A stretch of DNA of 62,351 bases from Zetaproteobacteria bacterium. GTDB lineage: Bacteria > Pseudomonadota > Zetaproteobacteria > Mariprofundales > Mariprofundaceae. The notes beneath the pieces were generated by a model. That model searched no databases, was not told the origin of the DNA, and saw nothing but the letters and a program-made list of their open reading frames with translations. Below are positions 45,244 through 54,181 of the stretch, piece after piece (the first letter of the stretch is position 1; each line of letters opens with the position of its first letter). The DNA is taken from positions 1 through 62,351 of the forward strand of contig PEAA01000008.1 in NCBI GenBank assembly GCA_002753275.1, given 5' to 3'. A program made the translations under genes and the position numbers.

Positions 45244-46372
45244 TTATGAATCATTAAGGCTCATCTGGTGGGTGTTGGTTGCTGTGTTGCTCATCGGCTA
45301 TGCGGTGATGGATGGATATGATTTGGGCGTAGGTATTCAGCTGCCTTTTGTTGCGAAAAGCGATGATGAGCGCCGCGTGTTAATTAATTCCATTGGCCCA
45401 TTTTGGGATGGTAATCAGGTATGGTTGATCTTGGGGGCGGGTGCGGTATTTGCGGCGTGGCCAATGATCTATGCAACCGCCTTCTCAGGTATGTATGCAG
45501 CACTTTTGTTGGTGTTGTTTGCACTTTTCTTACGCCCCGTTGGCTTTGATTATCGATCAAAATTGGAGAGCCCCGCATGGCGTAGCTTCTGGGACTATGC
45601 ACTCTTTATCGGTGGTCTTGTGCCGGCTTTGGTGATCGGTGTTGCGTTTGGCAACTTTTTACTGGGGGTACCGTTCCATTTTGATGAGACGATGCGTAGT
45701 TTTTATACGGGTTCACTTTGGCAATTGTTGAATCCCTTTGCGTTATTAACAGGGTTGGTTTCGGTCGCGATGTTGACCATGCATGGCGCATCATTTCTGT
45801 TAATCAAGACAGAAGGAGGCATTCAACAGCGCGCATTAAGGACTTCGCGTTGGAGTGCAATGGCGACGATCATTCTGTTTGCGATTGCAGGGTATTTCAT
45901 GATGCATGGTGTTGAGGGGTTCCGTGTGGTAAGTACCATTGATCCAAGTGCGCCATCGAATCCATTAACCAAAGAGGTGATTCATGAAGCGGGCGCATGG
46001 ATGGCGCGTTATGAGCAATATCCGTTGTTATGGCTTGCACCTATGCTTGGTTTTGCGGCAGCCGCCTTGGTCTTGATGTTGGGAGATAAAAAACCTGGCT
46101 TAAGTTTCATTGCCAGTGGGACTTCCGTTGCCGGCATTGCCGCCACGGCAGGTTTAACATTATTCCCGTTTATCATGCCATCAAGCACCCATCCATCACA
46201 AAGTTTGTTGATGTGGGATGCAACCTCGAGCGAACATACCTTGGGGTTAATGTTGGTTGCAGCTGCGATCTTTATGCCGCTGATTCTGATGTATACCAGT
46301 TGGGTATTCCGCGTGATGCGTGGCAAGGTGACATTGCAGCATATTGCTGACAATGATCACAGTTCCTACTAA
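45236..46372 (+). CDS. cydB: Cytochrome bd ubiquinol oxidase subunit II
   Basis: The partner of CydA, 378 residues and eight hydrophobic helices. The N-terminus WWVLVAVLLIGYAVMDGYD is typical, with the conserved DGYDLGVG, GPFWDGNQVWL and RPVGFDYR. GAAGGAGG precedes ATG 45236, which overlaps the cydA stop by eight bases. cydX follows 24 bases later. Confidence 0.96.
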   Translation: MFDYESLRLIWWVLVAVLLIGYAVMDGYDLGVGIQLPFVAKSDDERRVLINSIGPFWDGNQVWLILGAGAVFAAWPMIYATAFSGMYAALLLVLFALFLRPVGFDYRSKLESPAWRSFWDYALFIGGLVPALVIGVAFGNFLLGVPFHFDETMRSFYTGSLWQLLNPFALLTGLVSVAMLTMHGASFLLIKTEGGIQQRALRTSRWSAMATIILFAIAGYFMMHGVEGFRVVSTIDPSAPSNPLTKEVIHEAGAWMARYEQYPLLWLAPMLGFAAAALVLMLGDKKPGLSFIASGTSVAGIAATAGLTLFPFIMPSSTHPSQSLLMWDATSSEHTLGLMLVAAAIFMPLILMYTSWVFRVMRGKVTLQHIADNDHSSY

Positions 46373-46396
46373 ATCACGAGTAAGGAGAGAGAGTAT

Positions 46397-46474
46397 ATGT
46401 ATTATTTAGTCTGGTTAATGGTGGCAGCATTTGCCGTTTATGTGGCACGAAAATCGGCAAATATTGATTCATAA
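46397..46474 (+). CDS. cydX: Cytochrome bd oxidase small subunit CydX
   Basis: A 25-residue protein starting MYYLVWLMVAAF, a single transmembrane helix followed by ARKSANIDS. TAAGGAGAG upstream is a strong ribosome site. Size, sequence type and place after cydB identify it as CydX, which stabilises the oxidase haems. Confidence 0.85.
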   Translation: MYYLVWLMVAAFAVYVARKSANIDS

Positions 46475-46502
46475 TATCGCTTGATTGTTTTGAAGTGATA
46501 AC

Positions 46503-46545
46503 GAGAGGTTCTACGGCATCGATTGCGTAGGACCTCTCTGTTTTT
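46503..46545 (+). terminator. Rho-independent terminator of the cyd operon
   Basis: A 13-base stem with one G:T pair (46503-46515 with 46526-46538) and a 10-base loop, followed by TG and five T residues. It ends cydPABX, 28 bases after cydX. The rest of the gap to ndk (46546-46717) holds no gene I can support. Confidence 0.88.
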
Positions 46546-46717
46546 GTAGCGTGTCGTGACAAACCTTCATTGGAAAAGTGTTACCAGAATGCACTGCTAT
46601 TTGAGTTTATTGCAGATCTCCATAGAGTCGTGCGCTTTCTGTCAGGGAAGCTGAAGAATTAGAATCAATTATGAATTAAGGAACGCCTTTAAAATAAAGG
46701 TATAGGAGAAAACAAAC

Positions 46718-47146
46718 ATGGCAATTCAACAAACCTTGTCGATTATTAAGCCGGATGCTGTCGCGAAGAATGTCATCGGTGATATTATTCGTCGCTTTGA
46801 AGAAAATGGTCTCTCTGTGGTTGCAGCGCGCATGATGCATCTCTCTGCAGAACAGGCTGGTGGTTTTTACGCTGTTCATAAAGAGCGTCCATTCTACAAA
46901 GATTTATGTGCATTCATGAGCTCCGGTCCCGTTTTGGTGATGGCACTTGAAGGCAAAAATGCGGTTGCTTTGAATCGTCAATTGATGGGTGCAACCAATC
47001 CAAAAGAGGCTGAAGAGGGTACAATTCGTGCTGATCACGCTGATTCTATTGATGCCAATGCGGTTCATGGTTCTGATTCAGAAGAGAATGCAGCGATTGA
47101 AATTGCCTATTTTTTCAATTCACTTGATGTGAATTCGCGCTCTTAA
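46718..47146 (+). CDS. ndk: Nucleoside diphosphate kinase
   Basis: Balances nucleoside triphosphates by gamma-phosphate transfer. The N-terminus [12 protein letters not shown] is standard and the active-site His lies in [16 protein letters not shown]. Length is 142 residues. TATAGGAGAA upstream gives a good ribosome site. lysS follows nine bases after the stop. Confidence 0.97.
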   Translation: MAIQQTLSIIKPDAVAKNVIGDIIRRFEENGLSVVAARMMHLSAEQAGGFYAVHKERPFYKDLCAFMSSGPVLVMALEGKNAVALNRQLMGATNPKEAEEGTIRADHADSIDANAVHGSDSEENAAIEIAYFFNSLDVNSRS

Positions 47147-47155
47147 TTGGTCGTT

Positions 47156-48667
47156 ATGACACAATCCCCAATTGATCTTACCCAAACATTAAGCGAACAG
47201 GAGCAGGTGCGACGCGATAAGCTTGAGCAATTGCGAGGGCAGGGTTTTTCCTATCCAAACGGTTGGCGTGTCAATGCCATCAGTGCTGATCTTCACCGCC
47301 AATATGGTGAAATGGAGAGTGATGCCTTAGATGCGTTGGGGATTCGTGTTGCCATTGGCGGTCGTCTGATGATGCACCGTGTCATGGGAAAATCGAGCTT
47401 TATGCATATTCAAGATGGCTCAGGGAAAATTCAGCTGTTTCTCAATCAGGGCATCTTGGATGAAGAGGTTTATCAACCCTCAAAGAAGTGGGACTTGGGT
47501 GATCTGGTAGGGGCCGAAGGTCTGCTGTTTATTACCAAATCGGGCGAGTTGTCTGTGCGGGTTGAAAAGTTGGTTTTTGTCAGTAAATGTTTGCACCCCT
47601 TGCCTGAAAAGTGGCATGGGTTAAGTGATAAAGAGCTTCGTTATCGTCAACGCTATGTTGATTTGATGGTGTCAGATGAGGCTCGGCATGTGTTCCGTAC
47701 CCGTTCACGCATCGTATCTTCATTGCGGCGCGGATTAGAAAAACGCGATTTTATTGAAGTAGAAACACCGATGCTGCAACCGCAAGCGGGTGGTGCCGCA
47801 GCACGCCCTTTTTCAACGCACCACAACGCCTTGGATATGGAACTTTTTTTACGCATCGCACCAGAGCTTTATCTTAAGCGTTTGGTTGTTGGCGGTTTCG
47901 AGCGGGTATTCGAGATCAACCGTAATTTTCGTAATGAGGGGCTTGATGCCACCCATAATCCTGAATTTACCATGGTGGAACTCTACCAAGCGTGGGCTGA
48001 CTTCCACGATGCCATGGATACCACCGAAGGGTTGATTCGATCGCTGGCTGAAGAGTTGGAAGTGGGTCAAATCGAGTGGCATGGGGCTAATTTAGATTTA
48101 AGCCAACCATTTAAGCGTATTCGTCTCGATGAATCTGTTTTTGAAAAGCGCCCCGATCTTCGTGGCCATGCCAACAACAAAGGGCTCTTAGCTACCGTTT
48201 GCCTGCAAGAAGTTCCCGATATTAAACCATTGATTACCTGGAAAGCTGGCCATTATTTGTTGGCACTCTTTGAAGCGTTGGTGGAGCCGGAACTCTCGGA
48301 ACCGACTTTCATTACCCATTACCCCGTGGATGTTTCACCACTGGCACGGCGTAACAATGAAGACCCTAGCGTAACCGATCGTTTCGAGCTCTTCATTGCG
48401 GGTATGGAGATTGCCAACGGTTTTTCTGAATTGAATGATCCTGATGATCAACGGGGTCGATTCTTGGAACAGGTGCAAGCCAAGGCAGCCGGTGATGCTG
48501 AGGCAACGGGTGTGGATGAAGATTATTTACGCGCCCTTGAATATGGTATGGCGCCAACGGCTGGGGTCGGTATCGGCGTCGACCGCTTGGTAATGATGTT
48601 AACCAACCAGCACTCCATTCGCGATGTATTGCTCTTTCCCCACATGCGTCCTGAAAGTGCGCATTGA
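47156..48667 (+). CDS. lysS: Lysyl-tRNA synthetase, class II
   Basis: Charges tRNA(Lys). An N-terminal OB-fold anticodon domain (about 60-165) precedes the class II core: motif 1 in FIEVETPMLQP, motif 2 in FRNEGLDATHNPEFT and motif 3 in GVGIGVDRLVMML. The start is ATG 47156; it has no clear ribosome site and may depend on ndk translation. Length is 503 residues. Confidence 0.96.
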   Translation: MTQSPIDLTQTLSEQEQVRRDKLEQLRGQGFSYPNGWRVNAISADLHRQYGEMESDALDALGIRVAIGGRLMMHRVMGKSSFMHIQDGSGKIQLFLNQGILDEEVYQPSKKWDLGDLVGAEGLLFITKSGELSVRVEKLVFVSKCLHPLPEKWHGLSDKELRYRQRYVDLMVSDEARHVFRTRSRIVSSLRRGLEKRDFIEVETPMLQPQAGGAAARPFSTHHNALDMELFLRIAPELYLKRLVVGGFERVFEINRNFRNEGLDATHNPEFTMVELYQAWADFHDAMDTTEGLIRSLAEELEVGQIEWHGANLDLSQPFKRIRLDESVFEKRPDLRGHANNKGLLATVCLQEVPDIKPLITWKAGHYLLALFEALVEPELSEPTFITHYPVDVSPLARRNNEDPSVTDRFELFIAGMEIANGFSELNDPDDQRGRFLEQVQAKAAGDAEATGVDEDYLRALEYGMAPTAGVGIGVDRLVMMLTNQHSIRDVLLFPHMRPESAH

Positions 48668-48718
48668 ACGGTTGAAGCAATAGATTTTCAATTTAAAGAT
48701 GTATAAGGAGATTGATAA

Positions 48719-49195
48719 ATGAAGGCCTTTACCATAATGGAGACAGGTTCACTGACTTGCAAGCCGGATCAAAAACTTTCTCACTTGATGGGTGTTCTTG
48801 ACCAAGCTGATTATCGATTGATTCCCGTTGTTGATGATGATGGCAAACTTTTGGGCATTATTGATGTCGTTCTACTGTTGAATAAATCGGTGCCAGAATA
48901 TGTGAGTAATGACTCCTTGGGCGCTCTTCATTTTGCCCCTGATATGGGGGTGATGCACAAAGAGTTTAACAAGTTGATGTTGATGCGTGCCGCCGATGTT
49001 ATGGATAGTGAGCCTGCGGTGGTACAAGAGGAAGAGTCCTTGCTTTCAGTAGCAAGTACGCTGTTGCACCATTTACGCGAGGATCATTTTGAGCCGGTTT
49101 TGGTGGTCGATCGCGAACATCGTTATAAAGGGGTGATCTCTTCAGGTACCATCTTACGGGCGCTTTATGAAAACCGTGATGGAGGTGAGTGCTAA
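48719..49195 (+). CDS. CBS-domain pair protein
   Basis: A soluble protein of 158 residues made of two CBS motifs (about 8-60 and 90-150: RLIPVVDDDGKLLGIIDV and PVLVVDREHRYKGVIS). CBS pairs bind adenine nucleotides and gate partner enzymes or transporters. AAGGAG precedes ATG 48719. Its stop shares one base with the start of the next gene, a transporter, so a regulatory role for that transporter is likely. Confidence 0.88.
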   Translation: MKAFTIMETGSLTCKPDQKLSHLMGVLDQADYRLIPVVDDDGKLLGIIDVVLLLNKSVPEYVSNDSLGALHFAPDMGVMHKEFNKLMLMRAADVMDSEPAVVQEEESLLSVASTLLHHLREDHFEPVLVVDREHRYKGVISSGTILRALYENRDGGEC

Positions 49196-50541
49196 TGCAT
49201 GGAATCAATACTGATCATATCACCCATGTGATTTTTGGCCTCGATCCACTCTGGGTTGCGGTCTCCATTCTGCTGGTGGTCTATGCCATCATCATGATGG
49301 AAAAATTTAATCGTGCTGTTCTCTCGCTCCTGGGTGCCGGATTGATGATTTTGTCGGGGGTGCTCAACCAAGAACAAGCGGTTGCGGGCATTGATTTTAA
49401 CACCATTGGCCTCTTGACTGGAATGATGGTGATTGTGGCGATTTCGCAAAAAACGGGCATGTTTCAGTATGTGGCCATTCGTGCCGCCAAATCGGTAAAG
49501 GGGGAGCCATGGGGTATTTTGGTGATGCTCTCCGTGGTGACGGCGATTTTTTCAGCACTTCTTGATAATGTCACTACTGTTTTATTGATTGTTCCGGTGA
49601 CACTGCTGATTACCGATGCGCTGGGGGTGCGCCCATACCCTTATCTGTTCACTTTGATTCTTGCCTCCAATATTGGCGGGACGGCAACACTGATTGGTGA
49701 TCCACCCAATATCATGATTGGTTCCGCTGCCAAATTGAGCTTTATGGATTTCTTAGAAAACCTAACGCCGATCATTCCGGTTATTTTTTCCGCAACACTG
49801 CTATGTGTGTGGTTTATGTTTGGGCGTGATTTAAAAGCAACCGCTGAAGCCAAAGCGTTGGTGATGCAGTTTAATGAGAATGAGGCGATTAAAGATGCTG
49901 TTTTATTGAAAAAATGTCTCGTTGTGCTGACTTTGGTGATTGGTGGTTTTACCGTTGCCCATAGTCTTCATTTGGAACCCGCCACCATTGCGATGTTTGG
50001 TGCGGCACTGTTGTTGTTGTTGCAAACCTTTGGGCAATCGTTGCATGATAAAGATCACGCCTACGAAGGCATCATGGCGGAAGTGGAGTGGACCACGATC
50101 TTTTTCTTTGTCGGGCTTTTTATTGTTGTCACCGGTGTTGAGCATACAGGAGCCATTGATTGGATGGCGGCAAAGACTCTGCAATTGACCAACGGTGATT
50201 ACAATTTAACGGTAGCTGCGATTCTTTGGGTTTCAGCTATTGCTTCAGCAATGATCGATAATATTCCCTTTGTGGCAACCATGATCCCCATGATTGCCAA
50301 CATGGAAACGACCTTTGGTGCAGGGAACCTTGAAACCTTGTGGTGGGCCTTGGCATTGGGTGCCTGTTTGGGTGGAAATGGTTCATTGATCGGTGCTTCT
50401 GCCAATTTGATCGTCGCCGGTTTTGCCCAGCGCGCTGGGCATCCGATTTTCTTTATCACATTCTTAAAACACGCCTTTGTATTGATGTTGATGAGTATTG
50501 TGATTTCACACATCTATCTCTATTTGCGTTATTTAAGTTGA
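49195..50541 (+). CDS. ArsB/NhaD-type ion transporter
   Basis: An inner-membrane transporter of 448 residues with about 11 hydrophobic helices. Two inverted halves carry the ion-transporter superfamily signatures: LLDNVTTVLL and NIGGTATLIGDPPN in the first, MIDNIPFVATM and GACLGGNGSLIGASAN in the second. These fit NhaD Na+/H+ antiporters and ArsB-like proteins; the substrate cannot be told. ATG 49195 overlaps the CBS gene stop. Confidence 0.85.
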   Translation: MHGINTDHITHVIFGLDPLWVAVSILLVVYAIIMMEKFNRAVLSLLGAGLMILSGVLNQEQAVAGIDFNTIGLLTGMMVIVAISQKTGMFQYVAIRAAKSVKGEPWGILVMLSVVTAIFSALLDNVTTVLLIVPVTLLITDALGVRPYPYLFTLILASNIGGTATLIGDPPNIMIGSAAKLSFMDFLENLTPIIPVIFSATLLCVWFMFGRDLKATAEAKALVMQFNENEAIKDAVLLKKCLVVLTLVIGGFTVAHSLHLEPATIAMFGAALLLLLQTFGQSLHDKDHAYEGIMAEVEWTTIFFFVGLFIVVTGVEHTGAIDWMAAKTLQLTNGDYNLTVAAILWVSAIASAMIDNIPFVATMIPMIANMETTFGAGNLETLWWALALGACLGGNGSLIGASANLIVAGFAQRAGHPIFFITFLKHAFVLMLMSIVISHIYLYLRYLS

Positions 50542-50554
50542 GTGGAATTTAGGC

Positions 50555-51790
50555 GTGTCTTTCGCATGTGAGCGTCTGCTTGCCCGTCGTTATTTGCGTT
50601 CGCGTGGTGATGAGCGCTTTGTTTCCTGGGTAGGTTGGAGTTCATCGATTGGCATGGGCATTGGGGTTGCGGCCTTAATTGTTGTTCTTTCGGTGATGAA
50701 TGGCTTTGATGTTGAATTGAAGAACCGTATTTTGGGTTTCTCTTCACATGTTGATGTGCAAGGCCCAGGTGAAATCTTAGACGATTGGCAATCATGGCTG
50801 CAGATTGCTGATGATTTACCAGGGGTTGAACACGCAGGCCCTTATGTTTCAGCACAAGTCCTTGCTAATCATGGTTCGCGTTCCACAGGAGCGATGCTGA
50901 AAGGGGTGATGCCGGAGCGTGCATCTCTTGCATCGCATGTGGTATCAGGTCGATTTATCGATGGGAAAATCTCTCCTTTTGAAGTGGTGTTGGGTAAAGC
51001 CTTGGCACGCAAACTGGGTGCAGAGGTAGGCGATCAAATCAAGCTTCTCTCGCCAGCGGCTGGTGTTTCCCCCTCGGGTGCGGCACCGCGTATGCGTGCA
51101 TTTGTTGTTGTGGGAATATTTGATTCTGGTTTTTATGAATATGATGCCGCACTGATGTTGGCGCCTCTTGAAGGGGTGCAGCGTTTGAACCGTTTGGGCC
51201 ATGGGATTACCGGTATTGAGATCTATTTAAAGGATCGTAATCAGGCGGCACAAATGGCTTCTTATGCTTCAACACGCTTTCCAACGGAAGCTTGGATCAG
51301 TGATTGGACCCGTCGACATCGCTCATTTTTTGAAGCATTGCAGATGGAACGAATGGTGATGGGAGTCATTTTATCACTGATCGTGGTGGTGGCTGCGTTT
51401 AATATGATATCCTCCTTGGTGATGGTCGTCATGCAGCGCCGCAAAGAGATCGCTATTTTAAAAACATTGGGAGCTACAGATAGTTCTGTGATGCGTATCT
51501 TTTTGTTGATGGGGTGTTGGCTCAGTGTCATGGGGACGATCTTTGGCTCGCTTTTTGGACTACTTCTTGCCTGGAAATTGGATGCAATGTTGGCCTGGAT
51601 TGAGCAAATGCTGGGTATCCATTTTCTCTCTGGCGATGTCTATTTTATTGATCATCTTCCTTCTATCATTGATCCTGTTGCTGTGGTGATGATCGTGGTG
51701 ATGAGCTTATGTATTGGTGTGTTGGCCACCCTTTATCCGGCCATGCGTGCGACCAAGATTCCTCCAGCAGAGGCGCTTCGTTATGAGTGA
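50555..51790 (+). CDS. lolC: Lipoprotein-releasing permease LolC/LolE
   Basis: The membrane subunit that releases lipoproteins from the inner membrane to LolA. One N-terminal helix (about 28-50), a periplasmic domain (about 50-265), and three C-terminal helices with the MacB-like motif RRKEIAILKTLGA near 300. Start GTG 50555 (MSFACERLLARRYLRSR opening) without a strong ribosome site. Only one permease gene is present, so the complex may be a homodimer (LolF-like) or the second gene lies elsewhere. Length is 411 residues. Confidence 0.92.
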   Translation: MSFACERLLARRYLRSRGDERFVSWVGWSSSIGMGIGVAALIVVLSVMNGFDVELKNRILGFSSHVDVQGPGEILDDWQSWLQIADDLPGVEHAGPYVSAQVLANHGSRSTGAMLKGVMPERASLASHVVSGRFIDGKISPFEVVLGKALARKLGAEVGDQIKLLSPAAGVSPSGAAPRMRAFVVVGIFDSGFYEYDAALMLAPLEGVQRLNRLGHGITGIEIYLKDRNQAAQMASYASTRFPTEAWISDWTRRHRSFFEALQMERMVMGVILSLIVVVAAFNMISSLVMVVMQRRKEIAILKTLGATDSSVMRIFLLMGCWLSVMGTIFGSLFGLLLAWKLDAMLAWIEQMLGIHFLSGDVYFIDHLPSIIDPVAVVMIVVMSLCIGVLATLYPAMRATKIPPAEALRYE

Positions 51791-52478
51791 ACCCCTTGGC
51801 TCAAATGCACGCTTGATGGTGCGCGATTTGGTCAAATCATATCCTTCGACTTCAGGAACTTTGGAGGTCTTGCAAGGTTTATCTTTTGAAATTTTTGCAG
51901 GAGAGTTTGTTGCAATTGTTGGAGAGTCTGGCTGTGGTAAAAGTACTTTGTTGCAAATACTTGGCACCCTTGATCGTGCCGATTCGGGTGAAGTTCGCTT
52001 AGAGTCGATTTCGCTGTTAAATATTTCTCCCCAGCAACAAGCCGAGGTGCGTAATCAAAAGATCGGTTTTGTTTATCAAGCGCACCATCTTATTCCCGAG
52101 TTGTCAGCAATTGAAAATGTGATGCTACCGCTGCTTATCCAAGGGCTCTCTGAAAAAGAGGCATCTCCGCATGCAACGACGCTATTGCAGCGTTTGCGTT
52201 TGGGTGATCGTTTGCATCACTTGCCCGCCAAGCTTTCAGGAGGGGAAGCTCAACGGGTTGCAGTAGCCAGAGCATTGATTAGCAAGCCTCTGCTTTTATT
52301 GGCAGATGAACCTACAGGCAATCTTGATGAAGCGACAGCGGCACAGGTCTTTGATGAGATGCGAAGTTTATGCCATCAAGAGCAAGCCGCAGTGGTGATG
52401 GTGACCCATAGTATGTCATTGGCAAAATCATGTGATCGAATGTTTCATTTACAGGGTGGTCATTTAAGGATACTTTGA
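51783..52478 (+). CDS. lolD: Lipoprotein-releasing ATPase LolD
   Basis: The ATPase of the Lol transporter, 231 residues. Walker A GESGCGKST, Q-loop FVYQAHHLIPELSA, signature LSGGEAQRVAVARA, Walker B LLLADEPTGNLD and H-loop VTHS are all present. ATG 51783 overlaps the lolC stop by eight bases. Its last codons and stop (52468-52478) lie inside the short copy of the hairpin repeat. Confidence 0.95.
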   Translation: MSEPLGSNARLMVRDLVKSYPSTSGTLEVLQGLSFEIFAGEFVAIVGESGCGKSTLLQILGTLDRADSGEVRLESISLLNISPQQQAEVRNQKIGFVYQAHHLIPELSAIENVMLPLLIQGLSEKEASPHATTLLQRLRLGDRLHHLPAKLSGGEAQRVAVARALISKPLLLLADEPTGNLDEATAAQVFDEMRSLCHQEQAAVVMVTHSMSLAKSCDRMFHLQGGHLRIL

Positions 52479-52543
52479 ATAAATTAGAGTATCCGTGCAG
52501 GCCATGAATAATTACAGGGATGTAGTGATTCAGATCAACCGTA
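52468..52543. repeat. Multi-hairpin intergenic repeat, short copy
   Basis: This matches both ends of the element at 13712-13865: GGATACT/AGTATCC (52468-52474, 52488-52494), the shared GTGCAGGCCATG, and the last stem (52505-52516 with 52521-52532, two imperfect pairs) with a GGGA loop. The three middle hairpins are missing, joined exactly at a CATG that is repeated at both ends of the missing part. It starts inside lolD. The remaining 110 bases to ihfA show nothing more. Confidence 0.8.
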
Positions 52544-52653
52544 AGAGTGTGCTAATGCAGAAAATGGTCATGAACTCGTGGCAAGATGGCGCTAATTATT
52601 GTACATTTCGAGCAATTCTCGAATTTGAAATTTAAAATGGAAAATGGTGAGTC

Positions 52654-52950
52654 ATGACAGATCGTTTAACCAAGGCTTTGATTGCAGAACGCGTAAATGA
52701 ACGGGTAGGGATCTCTAAAAAAGAGGCGACTCAAATGATCGAAACTATTTTAGAAACCATTAAGCAGCATTTGCAAGAGGGTGAAGATGTGAAGCTTTCT
52801 GGTTTTGGTCACTTTATTTTGCGTGATAAAAAAGAGCGTTTGGGGCGTAATCCTCGCACAGGTGAAGATGCGACCATCTCTTCACGCCGTGTTGTCTCTT
52901 TTCGGCCGAGCCGCCGTTTGCGTCAAGTATTAGCAGGTGACGAGGCGTAA
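52654..52950 (+). CDS. ihfA: Integration host factor subunit alpha
   Basis: A DNA-bending HU/IHF-family protein of 98 residues. LTKALIAERV opens it, the beta-arm segment GFGHFILRDKKER leads to GRNPRTGE with the intercalating Pro, and RRVVSFRPSRRLR closes. The alpha subunit is favoured over beta by the following merR gene, the usual proteobacterial order. Confidence 0.93.
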   Translation: MTDRLTKALIAERVNERVGISKKEATQMIETILETIKQHLQEGEDVKLSGFGHFILRDKKERLGRNPRTGEDATISSRRVVSFRPSRRLRQVLAGDEA

Positions 52951-52952
52951 CC

Positions 52953-53333
52953 ATGCCCCCGTTAACTCCTGATGGATTGCGATTTATTGGAGTTCAACTG
53001 CCGGAAATACCTGAAAAAACTTTTTTTACCATTGGTGAGATTGTTGAATTAAGCCATGTTGAGGCTCATGTTTTACGCTTTTGGGAGGGTGAGTTTGCGC
53101 ACATTAAACCGCTGAAACGCAGCGGCAACCGCAGGCTTTACCGTCTGCGCGATCTTTGTGCGATCCTTTGCATTAAACATCTTCTTTATACATTGAACTT
53201 CACCCATCAAGGTGCGAGACAACGCATGAATCAAGGGGATTTGGCTCAATTTGTTGAGCAGCCTGATACGCGTGAAATGCTCTATTTAATTCGCGATTCC
53301 CTCAAAGAAGCCAAACATTTTCTTCAACAATGA
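52953..53333 (+). CDS. MerR-family transcriptional regulator
   Basis: A 126-residue protein with a MerR winged helix at about 24-95 (FTIGEIVELS, VLRFWEGEF, RSGNRRLYR). The effector part is very short and has no metal-binding cysteine pair. It follows ihfA by two bases as in many proteobacteria, where the target is unknown. It overlaps the next gene by four bases. Confidence 0.88.
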   Translation: MPPLTPDGLRFIGVQLPEIPEKTFFTIGEIVELSHVEAHVLRFWEGEFAHIKPLKRSGNRRLYRLRDLCAILCIKHLLYTLNFTHQGARQRMNQGDLAQFVEQPDTREMLYLIRDSLKEAKHFLQQ

Positions 53334-54154
53334 TTGATCAACTCTACCCTCAGATCGCAGGAAAAGCGTCGCATCATCCGCTGATCGGCAGCTATTTAGA
53401 AAAAGCGTTGCACCGTGCTGCCCCCGTGGGTGATTTGCTCATTTATGCCAACTATATTGCCAGTCTCGATGGTCGTATTTCATTAAAGAACCCACATACG
53501 GGGCAATATGATGTTCCGGCATCGATTGCCAACCAACGCGATTGGCGGCTCTATCAAGAGCTTGCCGCCCAAGCTGATGTGATGCTCACCTCAGCGCGCT
53601 ATTTTCGTCAGTTGGAACTCGGTTGTGCGCAAGATCTTTTGCCTGTAGGTCAAGGCGATGCCTATGATGATCTACGCCAGTGGCGTCATGAACAAGGGCT
53701 TTCACCTCAGCCCGATATTGTGGTCATTTCACAATCGCTCGATATTCCGATTGCATCCTTGCGACCATGGTTAACCCAGCGCAAGGTGTTAATTGCGACG
53801 CTCACCTCACCATCAGACGCGAAAATGACACCGTTTGTCGATGCGGGTATTGAGATTTTGCATTTGGGTGATACCAAGGTCGAAGGATTGTTGCTCAAAC
53901 ACGCCTTGATTGCACGAAACTATCGCGCAGCCTACATGATTGCCGGGCCGCAAGTGCATGCCATGCTGCTCGAAGCAGGCGTATTAAACAGGCTGTTTTT
54001 AACAACACGCCATACCCTTATTGGCGGTGCCGATGGTCATAGCATCTTGAACCAAGATTTGCAGATTCCCCATGTATGCCGATTAAATTCACTCTATTTG
54101 GATAGGGATGGCGGGCAGCAGTTCGCCGATTATAGCATAGGCGTTGCCGATTAA
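53330..54154 (+). CDS. RibD C-terminal domain-like reductase
   Basis: A 274-residue protein of the dihydrofolate reductase-like RibD_C fold. NYIASLDGRISL at about 42 matches the start of the RibD reductase domain, and ADVMLTSARYFRQ and IAGPQVHAMLLEAG follow. No deaminase domain is present. It may reduce a pterin or flavin precursor; the true substrate is unknown. Coupled to merR by overlap. Confidence 0.82.
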   Translation: MIDQLYPQIAGKASHHPLIGSYLEKALHRAAPVGDLLIYANYIASLDGRISLKNPHTGQYDVPASIANQRDWRLYQELAAQADVMLTSARYFRQLELGCAQDLLPVGQGDAYDDLRQWRHEQGLSPQPDIVVISQSLDIPIASLRPWLTQRKVLIATLTSPSDAKMTPFVDAGIEILHLGDTKVEGLLLKHALIARNYRAAYMIAGPQVHAMLLEAGVLNRLFLTTRHTLIGGADGHSILNQDLQIPHVCRLNSLYLDRDGGQQFADYSIGVAD

Positions 54155-54181
54155 CGCCGTGCATTTTTAGGAGTCAACCCC

